Assembly (NCBI GenBank): GCA_023418835.1
Contig: JAEZYW010000154.1
Span: forward strand, 1-7,718
Reading direction: 5' to 3'
DNA from: Bacillota bacterium
GTDB lineage: Bacteria > Bacillota > Clostridia > Tissierellales > Peptoniphilaceae
Length of the DNA stretch: 7,718 bases
Shown here: piece by piece, positions 1-6,092 of the stretch
Numbering within the stretch: the stretch's first letter is position 1
How the letters are laid out: every line of letters begins with the position of its first letter
Made by a program: the position numbers and the translations under genes
Notes under the pieces: model-generated
The model's database searches: none
Seen by the model: only the letters and a program-made list of their open reading frames with translations
Told to the model about the DNA's origin: nothing

Positions 1-83
1 TTATCAGAAAGATATTTTCTTCCATATCCTTGTTCATTCTCTCTTACAATTTTTAATTTCGTTTCGTAATCATATTTTGACAT
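1..83 (-). CDS. IS3-family transposase OrfA, N-terminal fragment (runs off left edge)
   Basis: The visible 27 residues begin MSKYDYETKLKIVRENEQG and continue YGRKYLSD. This is the opening of the helix-turn-helix DNA-binding OrfA of IS3-family elements of the IS150 group, which binds the terminal repeats and is normally fused to the OrfB integrase by programmed -1 frameshifting. The start is the ATG at 81-83, preceded by the ribosome binding site AGGGGG (bases 91-96 on the complementary strand) with a 7-base spacer. The reading frame is open to the window edge. That ribosome binding site is part of a strong stem-loop (90-120) formed with the IS terminus, so translation from read-through mRNA should be poor. 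The family is clear; the rest of the protein is not visible. Confidence 0.85.
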   Translation of the reverse strand, partial: MSKYDYETKLKIVRENEQGYGRKYLSD

Positions 84-89
84 TAAAAT

Positions 90-120
90 ACCCCCTAATC
101 CATGTCCGGATTTAGGGGGT
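90..120 (-). promoter_or_regulatory. Stem-loop overlapping IS terminus and hiding the orfA ribosome binding site
   Basis: Bases 90-101 pair with 108-120, giving a stem of about 12 pairs with one unpaired base and a loop of six. The five consecutive G-C pairs include the orfA ribosome binding site AGGGGG. A transcript entering from outside the IS, for instance from the DUF2207 gene, would carry both arms and fold. A transcript starting inside the element would lack the outer arm. IS10 and IS50 are known to be protected from outside transcription by comparable sequestration; its operation here is inferred from the fold. Confidence 0.6.
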
Positions 121-127
121 CACTACA
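103..127. repeat. IS terminal inverted repeat (orfA side)
   Basis: This 25-base end reads TGTCCGGATT at its inner side and GGTCACTACA at its outer side. Its complement starts TGTAGTGACC, the TG...ACC...GGACA pattern usual for IS150-group ends, and it pairs with the repeat at 7561-7585. The outermost base is placed at 127 from this comparison and could be off by a base or two. Confidence 0.75.
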
Positions 128-134
128 ATGAATT

Positions 135-146
135 GCTGCCTTTTTT
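135..146 (+). terminator. Possible right half of a disrupted rho-independent terminator
   Basis: GCTGCC followed by six T residues looks like the 3' arm and U-tract of a plus-strand terminator. No matching GGCAGC arm exists between the IS end at 127 and this point. One explanation is that the IS inserted into the terminator of a plus-strand gene now left of the IS. It may also be chance; the left flank is not visible. Confidence 0.25.
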
Positions 147-162
147 AATGTCAATATAATTT

Positions 163-1872
163 CTACCTTACTCCTCCTCCAGAGCCACCACCGGAAAATC
201 CGCCACCGCCTCCAAAGGAAGCTCCTCCTCCAGAGCCGCTACTGCTACTAGATGAGGCAACGCCTCTTTTAAATCCTGTACTGGCAGAGTTTGCAACTCG
301 TCTAGTGTTATTTAAAAACAGGTAGTATGGCAGATATGTGGATGAATAAGGATAGCTTTCTTTAAATTCATGAAAATCTTCGAAATCTTCTTCTCCATTT
401 AGTTGAGGGTTTAATCCCAACAGGGTGGAGATAACTAGAAGTTCTGGTTCCAAAGGAGCATCCGTACTTCTACTTAAAATTTCTTCTTCAGTTCCTATAA
501 TCTTGAGCATTTCGTCGATTCCAGTTTTTGACAAATATTTAGCTTTTATAGGACCGAATCTAGTTCTTTTTTCTATAAATCCATTTTCCAATGCGAAAAT
601 TTCCCCTTCTTTTTTAGCAAGTTGGAGTACATTGGAAAGCTTGTTGTAATTTTTTTCCATGTACTTTTCAAAGCCTTTGCCGTATAAGTCGTGGGAAGAT
701 CGGATTCCTTCTATTAGGAATTCCCAAAGTTTGTATTCACTATTTCTTTCCTTTTCTTTTTTTGTAAGGTTTGATAAATGTTCTGGTTCTTTAATGAATT
801 CGTAGTTTTCAGAAATATTCCCATTTAAAAACCACTTCATCAAATAAGCATATAAAAGGTTAAGACCGGAGTTTTCGTCTTTATATTTTGGTCTCAAGCT
901 TGCAAAGTAAAAAGTGGGAGAGATTTTTCCACTAAAGGGAATTTCTCTAATTGGAGTTTTATTTTCCACTTCTGAATAGTTTTTAATTCCAACTGAGGCA
1001 ATTATTCCAATTATTAAACTCAAAACTGCTAATATAGGTGCAAACATTGCAAAAATAAACCCAGAGGCAACCCCAGAAAACAAAGGTGTGCTAATAGGGG
1101 ATGAAAGTATTGCTTCACTATTTGACTCTTCAAATTCGGAGTCTCCCATTGAATAGCTAGATCCTACAAAGGCTTCTTCTTTTAATTCTTGGAAAGTTCC
1201 ATTTCCAATAAAAGCAGGAGCTAGAATTCCCTTTTCTATTTCCACCAAAGTAGTTATGTGGTTTCTCCTTGTAAATTCCGAGGTGGATCTTCCGACAATG
1301 TCTCCTTCTGAAAATTCAATATTTCCGTTATATCCAAATGCCCAAATTTTTGAATTTTCTGGATTGAATTCAACTTCGTCAGAGTGGATTCTAAAAGAAA
1401 CTCTATAAGGAGCTGGTTCCATCTGGTCGTTTACAAATCTCACGTTAAAACCGTCCTTGTCTTTAAAGGATTGAACCATGTTTTCCAACGTGTATTGGAT
1501 TTGGTAATTATTTTCTCCGTATTCGCTAACTCCAAAAACGAGCTCAATTCCATTAGGGGTTTCTAAGATTCCGTATTTTTGAATTTTTTCTTCAAAGGAA
1601 TCTTTGGTGTTCCACTGTTGTCTTAACTCATAGAGTCCATTTTTATCGGAGACGTTAAAATCCCTTAGGTACATATGGTTCAAGTTTTCCATGGGGATAA
1701 AGAGCTCCGTTCCTTCTTGAATATTTGTATTCCAAGTTTGAGTCACAATTCCCGTTCCGTCTTTTAAGATTTCCACATCCACAAAAATTTCATCTATTTT
1801 ATTACTGGCAGCAAAAGCCACCGAGTTTAATAAGAGAATTGAAATTATAGTTATAAATAATATTTTTTTCAG
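163..1872 (-). CDS. DUF2207-family predicted membrane protein with signal peptide and Gly/Ser-rich tail
   Basis: Likely cell-surface, membrane-anchored protein of unknown function. With the CTG start at 1870-1872 it has 569 residues: a signal peptide reading (M)KKILFITIISILLLNSVAFA, then an extracytoplasmic beta-rich DUF2207 domain (about 22-235), a long hydrophobic membrane segment (about 266-295), a charged cytoplasmic region (about 300-535), and a Ser then Gly-rich tail (about 540-567), typical of this family. The start is chosen because AAGGAGGGG at 1882-1890 lies 9 bases upstream and the frame has no ATG, GTG or TTG between its upstream stop at 1909-1911 and a GTG at 1819-1821, which would delete the signal peptide. 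I see no second pair of membrane helices before the tail, which longer DUF2207 proteins usually have. No terminator follows; the IS end is 36 bases past the stop. The family assignment is firm, the function unknown. Confidence 0.85.
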   Translation of the reverse strand: MKKILFITIISILLLNSVAFAASNKIDEIFVDVEILKDGTGIVTQTWNTNIQEGTELFIPMENLNHMYLRDFNVSDKNGLYELRQQWNTKDSFEEKIQKYGILETPNGIELVFGVSEYGENNYQIQYTLENMVQSFKDKDGFNVRFVNDQMEPAPYRVSFRIHSDEVEFNPENSKIWAFGYNGNIEFSEGDIVGRSTSEFTRRNHITTLVEIEKGILAPAFIGNGTFQELKEEAFVGSSYSMGDSEFEESNSEAILSSPISTPLFSGVASGFIFAMFAPILAVLSLIIGIIASVGIKNYSEVENKTPIREIPFSGKISPTFYFASLRPKYKDENSGLNLLYAYLMKWFLNGNISENYEFIKEPEHLSNLTKKEKERNSEYKLWEFLIEGIRSSHDLYGKGFEKYMEKNYNKLSNVLQLAKKEGEIFALENGFIEKRTRFGPIKAKYLSKTGIDEMLKIIGTEEEILSRSTDAPLEPELLVISTLLGLNPQLNGEEDFEDFHEFKESYPYSSTYLPYYLFLNNTRRVANSASTGFKRGVASSSSSSGSGGGASFGGGGGFSGGGSGGGVR

Positions 1873-1881
1873 TTTTATTTT

Positions 1882-1890
1882 CCCCTCCTT
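1882..1890 (-). promoter_or_regulatory. Strong ribosome binding site deciding the CTG start of the DUF2207 gene
   Basis: On the minus strand this reads AAGGAGGGG, a near-ideal Shine-Dalgarno sequence, with nine bases to the CTG at 1870-1872. The GTG at 1819-1821 is about 60 bases away, too far to be served by it, and has no good site of its own. Confidence 0.75.
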
Positions 1891-1904
1891 ATATAGTATT
1901 TTAA

Positions 1905-1920
1905 TACCCTATGTGGGGTA
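1905..1920. promoter_or_regulatory. Short inverted repeat in the intergenic region, possible operator
   Basis: TACCC and GGGTA arms are separated by six bases, centred about 22 bases upstream of the DUF2207 ribosome binding site. The GC content stands out in an AT-rich spacer (1873-2077) between divergent genes. It could be a repressor site or a stem at the 5' end of the DUF2207 mRNA. I could not place a convincing minus-strand promoter around it. Confidence 0.25.
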
Positions 1921-1994
1921 AATAAAAATCTTTATATAAAATAAATATTCAAAGTCGGCCTTTAATTGTCCCCATGTCTAGGTGAAAAAATCGT

Positions 1995-2024
1995 TTTCAA
2001 AATCTCATTCTTTTGTGATATACT
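1995..2024 (+). promoter_or_regulatory. Extended -10 promoter for the EF-G-like gene
   Basis: TGATATACT at 2016-2024 is an extended -10 element (TG, one base, TATACT). A weak -35 candidate TTTCAA lies at 1995-2000, 18 bases upstream of TATACT. Transcription would begin near 2031, giving a leader of about 47 bases. This places the GTG at 1982 upstream of the transcript and supports the ATG start at 2078. Confidence 0.6.
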
Positions 2025-2077
2025 ATACAAAGGAGTATTTATATAAAATACATAAAAAGAAAGGTGGAAGTTATATT

Positions 2078-4138
2078 ATGAAAGTTTATACTACTGACAA
2101 AATTAGAAACGTCGCTTTAGTAGGACACAGTGGAAGTGGAAAGACAAACTTGACAGAAGCTATGCTTTTCCAATCTGGTGCTACTAAGAGAATGGGTAAT
2201 GTCAGTTCTAAAAATACATTGTCCGATTACTCTAACGAAGAAGTACAAAGACAATCGTCTATTGGAACTAGCGTGATTCCTGTAGAGTGGAGAGATACAA
2301 AAATAAATGTAATCGACGCTCCTGGATATCTAGACTTTGTTGGAGAAGTTTACGGAGCTTTAAGAGCTGCTGAGTCGGCTATTTTAGTAGTAGACGCTAC
2401 AAGTGGAGTTGAAGTAGGAACAGAGCTTCTTTGGAAATATTGCGAAGAAATCGATCTTCCTAGAATTATTTTCGTAAACAAAATAGATGGAGAAAATGTA
2501 AACTTTAGAAGACTTATGGAAGAACTAGAGTCTAAATTTGGTAAAAAAGTACTTCCATTTTCAACTCCAATTGGAGAAGGCGCTGACTTCCAAGGTGTTA
2601 CAGATGTAATTTACCAAAAGGGATTTAAATACGAAAATGGAGCGCCAATAGAAATCGAATTAAACCACGACCAGCTTAAGGCTACTGAGAGAATCTACGA
2701 GGAGATTACAGAAGTCGTTGCAGAGTCTAGTGAAGAATTAATTGAAAAATATTTTGAAGGGGAAGCTTTTACAAGGGAAGAAATTCTTAAAGGAGTAACC
2801 CATGCCCTTATTGAGGGTTCAGCTGTACCTTTATTAGTAGGTTCTGGGGAAAAGGCAATTGGAATTGATATTTTGCTTAATATGATTGTAAACTACATGC
2901 CAGCTCCAAACCACGAAAAGGCTCACATTGGATTTAGACATGAAGACGAAGAAATAAGAAATGTGGATTCCAACGATCCTTTCTCAGCAGTAGTTTTCAA
3001 AACAATAACAGACCCATTTGTAGGAAAGGTTTCTATTTTTAAAGTAATTTCAGGAAAAATTACTAAGGACAACGACCTTTACAACTCTACAAAAAAAGTT
3101 AGCGAAAAGATGGGCGGACTTTATACAGTCAGAGGAAAGGAGCAACTTTCCATTGGAGAATTAAACGCTGGGGATATCGGTGCAACTACGAGACTATCAG
3201 AAACTCAAACTGGAGACACTCTTTCTGATAAATCTAAACCGACGATTTATAAGAAAATTAAATACCCACAAGCAAATCTTTATTACGCTATCGAGCCTGT
3301 AAGTAAAGGCGATGAAGAGAAAATTTCATCTTCTTTACTAAAACTTCAAGAAGAAGATCCAAGCTTCGTAATTGCTAGAAATCCAGAGACTAAACAATTG
3401 ACAATTGGAGGTCAAGGTTCTGTTCAATTACAAGTTATTATAGATAAATTAAAAAATAATTACGGCGTAGAAGTTAAGACTGTGCCATTTATTATCCCAT
3501 ATAGAGAGACTATAACCCAAACCGTAGAGGTTCAAGGTCGTCACAAGAAACAATCTGGAGGAGCAGGTCAATATGGAGACGTTTGGATTCGTTTTGAGCC
3601 TTCAAATGAAGAGTTTGTCTTTGACGAAGAAGTATTCGGCGGTTCAGTTCCAAGAAACTACTTCCCTGCTGTAGAAAAGGGAATCGAAGAAGCAAAAGAA
3701 CACGGCTATCTAGCTGGATATCCAGTTGTAAACTTTAAAGCAGTTTTATACGATGGATCTTATCACGATGTAGACTCCAACGAGATGAGCTTTAAACTTG
3801 CAGCTGCCCTTGCCTTTAGAAATGGAATGGAAAAGGCGAAATCCGTTTTACTTGAGCCCATAATGAAGGTGGAAGTTGTAATTCCAGAAGCATATCTTGG
3901 AGATGTTATGGGAGATATCAACAAACGTAGAGGTAGAATTTTGGGAATGGATCAACAAGCTGACGGATCCCAACTTCTAATTGCAGAAGCTCCACAAGCG
4001 GAAATGTTTGAATATGCAATTGACCTTAGAGCTATGACCCAAGGAAGGGGAAGCTTTAACATGGAGTTTGTTAGATACGAACAAGTTCCCAATGAGGTAG
4101 CAGAAGAAATTATTAAAGAAGCTAAAAAAGATGAATAA
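2078..4138 (+). CDS. fusA2: EF-G-like translational GTPase (EF-G-2 type paralogue)
   Basis: A 686-residue ribosomal translocase-family GTPase, near the usual EF-G length. The order is: G domain with P-loop GHSGSGKT (16-23), switch II DAPGYLDF (80-87) and NKID (134-137); domain II (about 300-385); domain III (about 395-470); domain IV (about 475-595) with GGAGQYGDV and SYHDVDSNEM; and domain V (about 596-670) with DINKRRGRI. The P-loop form and Tyr84 mark the EF-G-2/EF-G-like branch, as canonical EF-G has AHVDHGKT and a catalytic His in DTPGHVDF. The domain IV tip His563, matching the translocation His of EF-G, is kept. The start is ATG 2078, served by AGGTGG at 2062-2067. No ribosomal protein or tuf genes adjoin it, which suggests a second copy beside a normal fusA elsewhere; that is inference, as is the informal symbol. 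Its role could be a specialised or stress-related translation step. Confidence 0.92.
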   Translation: MKVYTTDKIRNVALVGHSGSGKTNLTEAMLFQSGATKRMGNVSSKNTLSDYSNEEVQRQSSIGTSVIPVEWRDTKINVIDAPGYLDFVGEVYGALRAAESAILVVDATSGVEVGTELLWKYCEEIDLPRIIFVNKIDGENVNFRRLMEELESKFGKKVLPFSTPIGEGADFQGVTDVIYQKGFKYENGAPIEIELNHDQLKATERIYEEITEVVAESSEELIEKYFEGEAFTREEILKGVTHALIEGSAVPLLVGSGEKAIGIDILLNMIVNYMPAPNHEKAHIGFRHEDEEIRNVDSNDPFSAVVFKTITDPFVGKVSIFKVISGKITKDNDLYNSTKKVSEKMGGLYTVRGKEQLSIGELNAGDIGATTRLSETQTGDTLSDKSKPTIYKKIKYPQANLYYAIEPVSKGDEEKISSSLLKLQEEDPSFVIARNPETKQLTIGGQGSVQLQVIIDKLKNNYGVEVKTVPFIIPYRETITQTVEVQGRHKKQSGGAGQYGDVWIRFEPSNEEFVFDEEVFGGSVPRNYFPAVEKGIEEAKEHGYLAGYPVVNFKAVLYDGSYHDVDSNEMSFKLAAALAFRNGMEKAKSVLLEPIMKVEVVIPEAYLGDVMGDINKRRGRILGMDQQADGSQLLIAEAPQAEMFEYAIDLRAMTQGRGSFNMEFVRYEQVPNEVAEEIIKEAKKDE

Positions 4139-4148
4139 TTAACAAGTT

Positions 4149-4179
4149 AAGAGCCTAGATCAATTCTAGGCTCTTATTT
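4149..4179 (+). terminator. Stem-loop terminator after the EF-G-like gene
   Basis: AAGAGCCTAGA (4149-4159) pairs perfectly with TCTAGGCTCTT (4165-4175) around a five-base loop, 11 bases after the EF-G-like stop codon. The following ATTTAAT is only moderately U-rich, so termination may be partial. The next small gene begins 18 bases after the stem with no promoter between, so read-through is its likely source of mRNA. Confidence 0.75.
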
Positions 4180-4193
4180 AATAGGAGAATAAG

Positions 4194-4394
4194 ATGATAA
4201 TAGTTTTAATATTTATTTTAACCTTACACTATCTTTTAATCGAACTGCTAAGTACAAAATATTATGAAAAATCTTTAGAAACTAGCCAAGATAAAAATTT
4301 AAACAAATTTATCCACGATTTATTTAAACTAGGATTTAGGTTTCTTACAGTAGTTTTAATAGTAATTATATTTGTGATTCAATATTATTCATAA
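4194..4394 (+). CDS. Small two-helix membrane protein, unknown function
   Basis: A 66-residue protein not recognised as a named family. Residues 1-20 (MIIVLIFILTLHYLLIELLS) and about 46-65 are strongly hydrophobic, while the middle (about 21-45, with TKYYEKSLETSQDKN) is charged, giving a hairpin membrane topology. The start is supported by AGGAG at 4183-4187 with a six-base spacer. It follows the EF-G-like gene by 55 bases, all occupied by that gene's terminator and this ribosome binding site, so it may be expressed by leak-through. It converges with the MATE gene, whose stop codon is 20 bases away. A functional link to either neighbour is not shown. The good ribosome binding site and clean two-helix pattern make it more likely real than a chance frame. 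Confidence 0.6.
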   Translation: MIIVLIFILTLHYLLIELLSTKYYEKSLETSQDKNLNKFIHDLFKLGFRFLTVVLIVIIFVIQYYS

Positions 4395-4414
4395 AAATAA
4401 ATAGAAAAATGGGG

Positions 4415-5722
4415 CTATATTTTCTTGTCTAAAATTTTTTCTAGGACAATATAAAGTCCTAAAGTGGAAATTTCTGACAAGGGAAATGAAAGCCAAATTC
4501 CCACCATTCCAAAATACCGGGATAAAATTAAGGCGTAAATTATAGTGAAAAATGATCCCCTAGCCAAGGAGAGTATGAAGGAAATCCTCGGGTTGTTGGT
4601 GGCATTTTTATAAGCTATTAATGAGACGTTTAAGCCATGGGGCAAAAATCCCAAGAAATATAAAATTATCCCACTCCTTGCCAATTCATATAATATTTCC
4701 ACTTTTTGAGAATTAAAAACCGATATTAAAGGATTCAAATTCATTACAGAGCCAATGTATACAAATAAGGACAGTCCAATTCCAAAGACGATTGCATATT
4801 TTAAATATTTCTTTTCACCGTATTGATCTTTACTTCCATGGGCATAGCTAATTAAAGGCTGGATTCCTTGTTGCAATCCGCTAAACATGGACATAATAAT
4901 TGCCCCGATATTTGTGATTATTCCATAGGCTGCAATTCCAATGTTTCCAGAAACTCCTAGAATTAAATAATTGAATGCCATAGTTACAAGACCTTGGGAC
5001 ATTTCATAGACAGAGGTGGAAACCCCCAGTCTAGCGATTTTTAAAAAATCTTTTACCTTAAAGGAAAATCCTTGAAATTCAAGCATTCCTTCTTTTTTTA
5101 TAAAGTGTTTTGAAACAATTGCCAAAGATACAATTGGAGACAATCCTGTCGCCAAGGCAGCTCCAAAGACGCTTAAGTTTAAAAACTCCATAAAAATGTA
5201 ATCTGCAGTCATATTAAAAAAAGAGCTTACAAGCATGGCTGCCATAGCTAAATTTGGATTGTTGTCGTATCTGACAAAGGTGACTAGGTTATTGCTTATT
5301 AGAAAAAATGGAGTAAAAGTTAGAACAGTTTTGATGTAAATGTTCGTCATCTCTATGGATTCTTCATTTGCTCCTAAAATCCCAGCAATATTTCTTGAAA
5401 AGAAAATTCCAATAATGCTAATAATTACTCCAACTAAAAGAGCGTAAGATAGGGAAACGCTAAAGAATTCATTTCCCCTGTTGTAGTCTTTTTTAGCAGC
5501 AGAATAAGAAAAGTTGGTTCCCCCTCCCACTCCCAGCATATATCCAAAACTAAAAATCAGACCATAAATTGGTATTGCAATATTTAAAGCCGTAAGTCCC
5601 ATGGGACCGGCGTAATAAGACATAAAATAAGTATCGGCAAAAATGTAAATGGAAAATCCAATCATTCCTATCATATTTGCAGATATGTATTTAAAAAAAT
5701 TAGATAAATAGTATTTTCCCAT
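4415..5722 (-). CDS. MATE-family multidrug/cation efflux transporter (MepA-like)
   Basis: A 435-residue integral membrane protein, the normal MATE length with about 12 helices in two related halves. Family marks include helix 1 ending IFADTYFM (Asp30), LTALNIAIPIYGL (43-55), GVGGGTNFS (64-72), the conserved loop FVRYDNNPNLAM (149-160), NMTADYIFM (170-178), and in the second half GLQQGIQPLISYAHG (282-296), resembling the QGxQPxxSYNxG motif of MepA-like members. Such proteins export drugs and cationic compounds using Na+ or H+ gradients; the substrate cannot be told here. The ATG at 5720-5722 is the only start that keeps helix 1, since an in-frame stop lies just upstream. It has no Shine-Dalgarno site and an extended -10 element ends six bases before it, so the mRNA may be leaderless. 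No regulator gene adjoins. Confidence 0.92.
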   Translation of the reverse strand: MGKYYLSNFFKYISANMIGMIGFSIYIFADTYFMSYYAGPMGLTALNIAIPIYGLIFSFGYMLGVGGGTNFSYSAAKKDYNRGNEFFSVSLSYALLVGVIISIIGIFFSRNIAGILGANEESIEMTNIYIKTVLTFTPFFLISNNLVTFVRYDNNPNLAMAAMLVSSFFNMTADYIFMEFLNLSVFGAALATGLSPIVSLAIVSKHFIKKEGMLEFQGFSFKVKDFLKIARLGVSTSVYEMSQGLVTMAFNYLILGVSGNIGIAAYGIITNIGAIIMSMFSGLQQGIQPLISYAHGSKDQYGEKKYLKYAIVFGIGLSLFVYIGSVMNLNPLISVFNSQKVEILYELARSGIILYFLGFLPHGLNVSLIAYKNATNNPRISFILSLARGSFFTIIYALILSRYFGMVGIWLSFPLSEISTLGLYIVLEKILDKKI

Positions 5723-5728
5723 AGGAAG

Positions 5729-5737
5729 ATTGTATCA
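5729..5737 (-). promoter_or_regulatory. Extended -10 promoter abutting the MATE start codon
   Basis: Read on the minus strand, this is TGATACAAT: TG, one base, TACAAT. Only six bases (CTTCCT) separate it from the ATG at 5720-5722, so transcription should start at or next to the A of the start codon. No clear -35 is seen, as is common for extended -10 promoters. Matching TGATA elements occur before the EF-G-like and DUF2254 genes. Confidence 0.5.
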
Positions 5738-5810
5738 TACAAAATGAAAAATTCGTATAAATATGTTTACTGGAGATATTGGGTATAAAATATAAAAAAG
5801 AAATGGGAGA

Positions 5811-6089
5811 ATGTTATGGGGAAATATGTTTTTGAGATTTTTAGCATACTACGTCATGAATTGTATTGTTACGACGATTTTAATAATGATATATGGAATT
5901 ATAGACGTCGCCGCTGGGTATTTGATTTTGGTTATGCCAGTTTCTGCAGGGATTGCCACTTTGATTTTGTTTTTGATTAAATACAAATTTGAAGATATTA
6001 ATAGACTTCTATTTATTTTTTTAATACCCATTATAAACGTATTGGGCATGATTTTACTATTTGTATACCTATTTGCTACTTCAGCCTAA
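5811..6089 (+). CDS. Small three-helix membrane protein, unknown function
   Basis: A protein of up to 92 residues that I do not recognise. Three hydrophobic segments are visible at about 8-30, 34-56 and 66-89, with a short charged loop KYKFEDINR (57-65) between helices 2 and 3. The start is uncertain: GGGAGA directly abuts the ATG at 5811, which is too close for normal initiation, while an in-frame ATG at 5826 (residue 6) would have GGGGAA only two bases upstream or GGGAGA 15 bases upstream. It is divergent from the MATE gene, 88 bases away, and lies about 97 bases before the DUF2254 gene. The opposite strand also has a short hydrophobic frame here, which weakens the case, but helix spacing and upstream purines favour the plus strand. 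Confidence 0.55.
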   Translation: MLWGNMFLRFLAYYVMNCIVTTILIMIYGIIDVAAGYLILVMPVSAGIATLILFLIKYKFEDINRLLFIFLIPIINVLGMILLFVYLFATSA

Positions 6090-6092
6090 TGG

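Larger units (their letters stand above)
1..127 (-). mobile_element. IS3-family (IS150-like) insertion sequence, orfA-side end, cut by the window edge
   Basis: This is the upstream end of an insertion sequence transcribed leftward. It consists of a terminal inverted repeat at 103-127 and the first 27 codons of a transposase OrfA. The repeat matches the repeat at 7561-7585 in inverted orientation at 18 of 25 positions, counted by eye, including an identical TGTCCG inner end and a shared terminal CA. Distance from terminus to orfA start is 44 bases, normal for IS3-family elements. The other end and its target duplication lie outside the window, so completeness and activity cannot be judged. Confidence 0.85.

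Noticed and set aside
149..154. TTGACA on the minus strand as a -35 forming a hybrid promoter with the IS end
   Set aside because: No -10-like hexamer occurs 16-19 bases downstream; the nearest weak candidate (TGTAGT) is 21 bases away.
173..240. Tandem TCC/ACC-rich repeats as a non-coding repeat or CRISPR-like array
   Set aside because: These are the Gly and Ser codons of the DUF2207 Gly-rich tail, which is a family trait.
425..649. Plus-strand open frame inside the DUF2207 gene
   Set aside because: Low-complexity, no ribosome binding site, and wholly antisense to a well-supported coding region; the same applies to a frame at 1384-1566.
1819..1821. GTG at 1819-1821 as start of the DUF2207 protein
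   Set aside because: It would begin inside the signal peptide (at VAFA) and has no suitably spaced Shine-Dalgarno, whereas the strong site at 1882-1890 points to 1870-1872.
1982..2077. 32-residue N-terminal extension of the EF-G-like protein from a GTG at 1982
   Set aside because: The extension has no similarity to EF-G N-termini, lacks a good ribosome binding site, and lies upstream of the likely transcription start near 2031. ATG 2078 has AGGTGG at proper spacing and gives a normal EF-G start.
2031..2077. Leader peptide or riboswitch upstream of the EF-G-like gene
   Set aside because: AAAGGAG near 2028-2034 suggests initiation, but no ATG, GTG or TTG follows at proper spacing, and the leader is too short for a known riboswitch.
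3510..3695. Minus-strand open frame inside the EF-G-like gene
   Set aside because: It is antisense to the conserved domain IV coding sequence and has no start signals.
2078..4138. Tetracycline-resistance ribosomal protection protein
   Set aside because: The P-loop and domain IV sequences (GGAGQYGDV, SYHDVDSNEM) fit the EF-G/EF-G-2 group, not the Tet(M)/Tet(O) group.
5849..6049. Minus-strand open frame opposite the small three-helix protein
   Set aside because: It lacks a ribosome binding site, its hydrophobic stretch mirrors the plus-strand codons, and the plus frame is longer with a more regular helix pattern.
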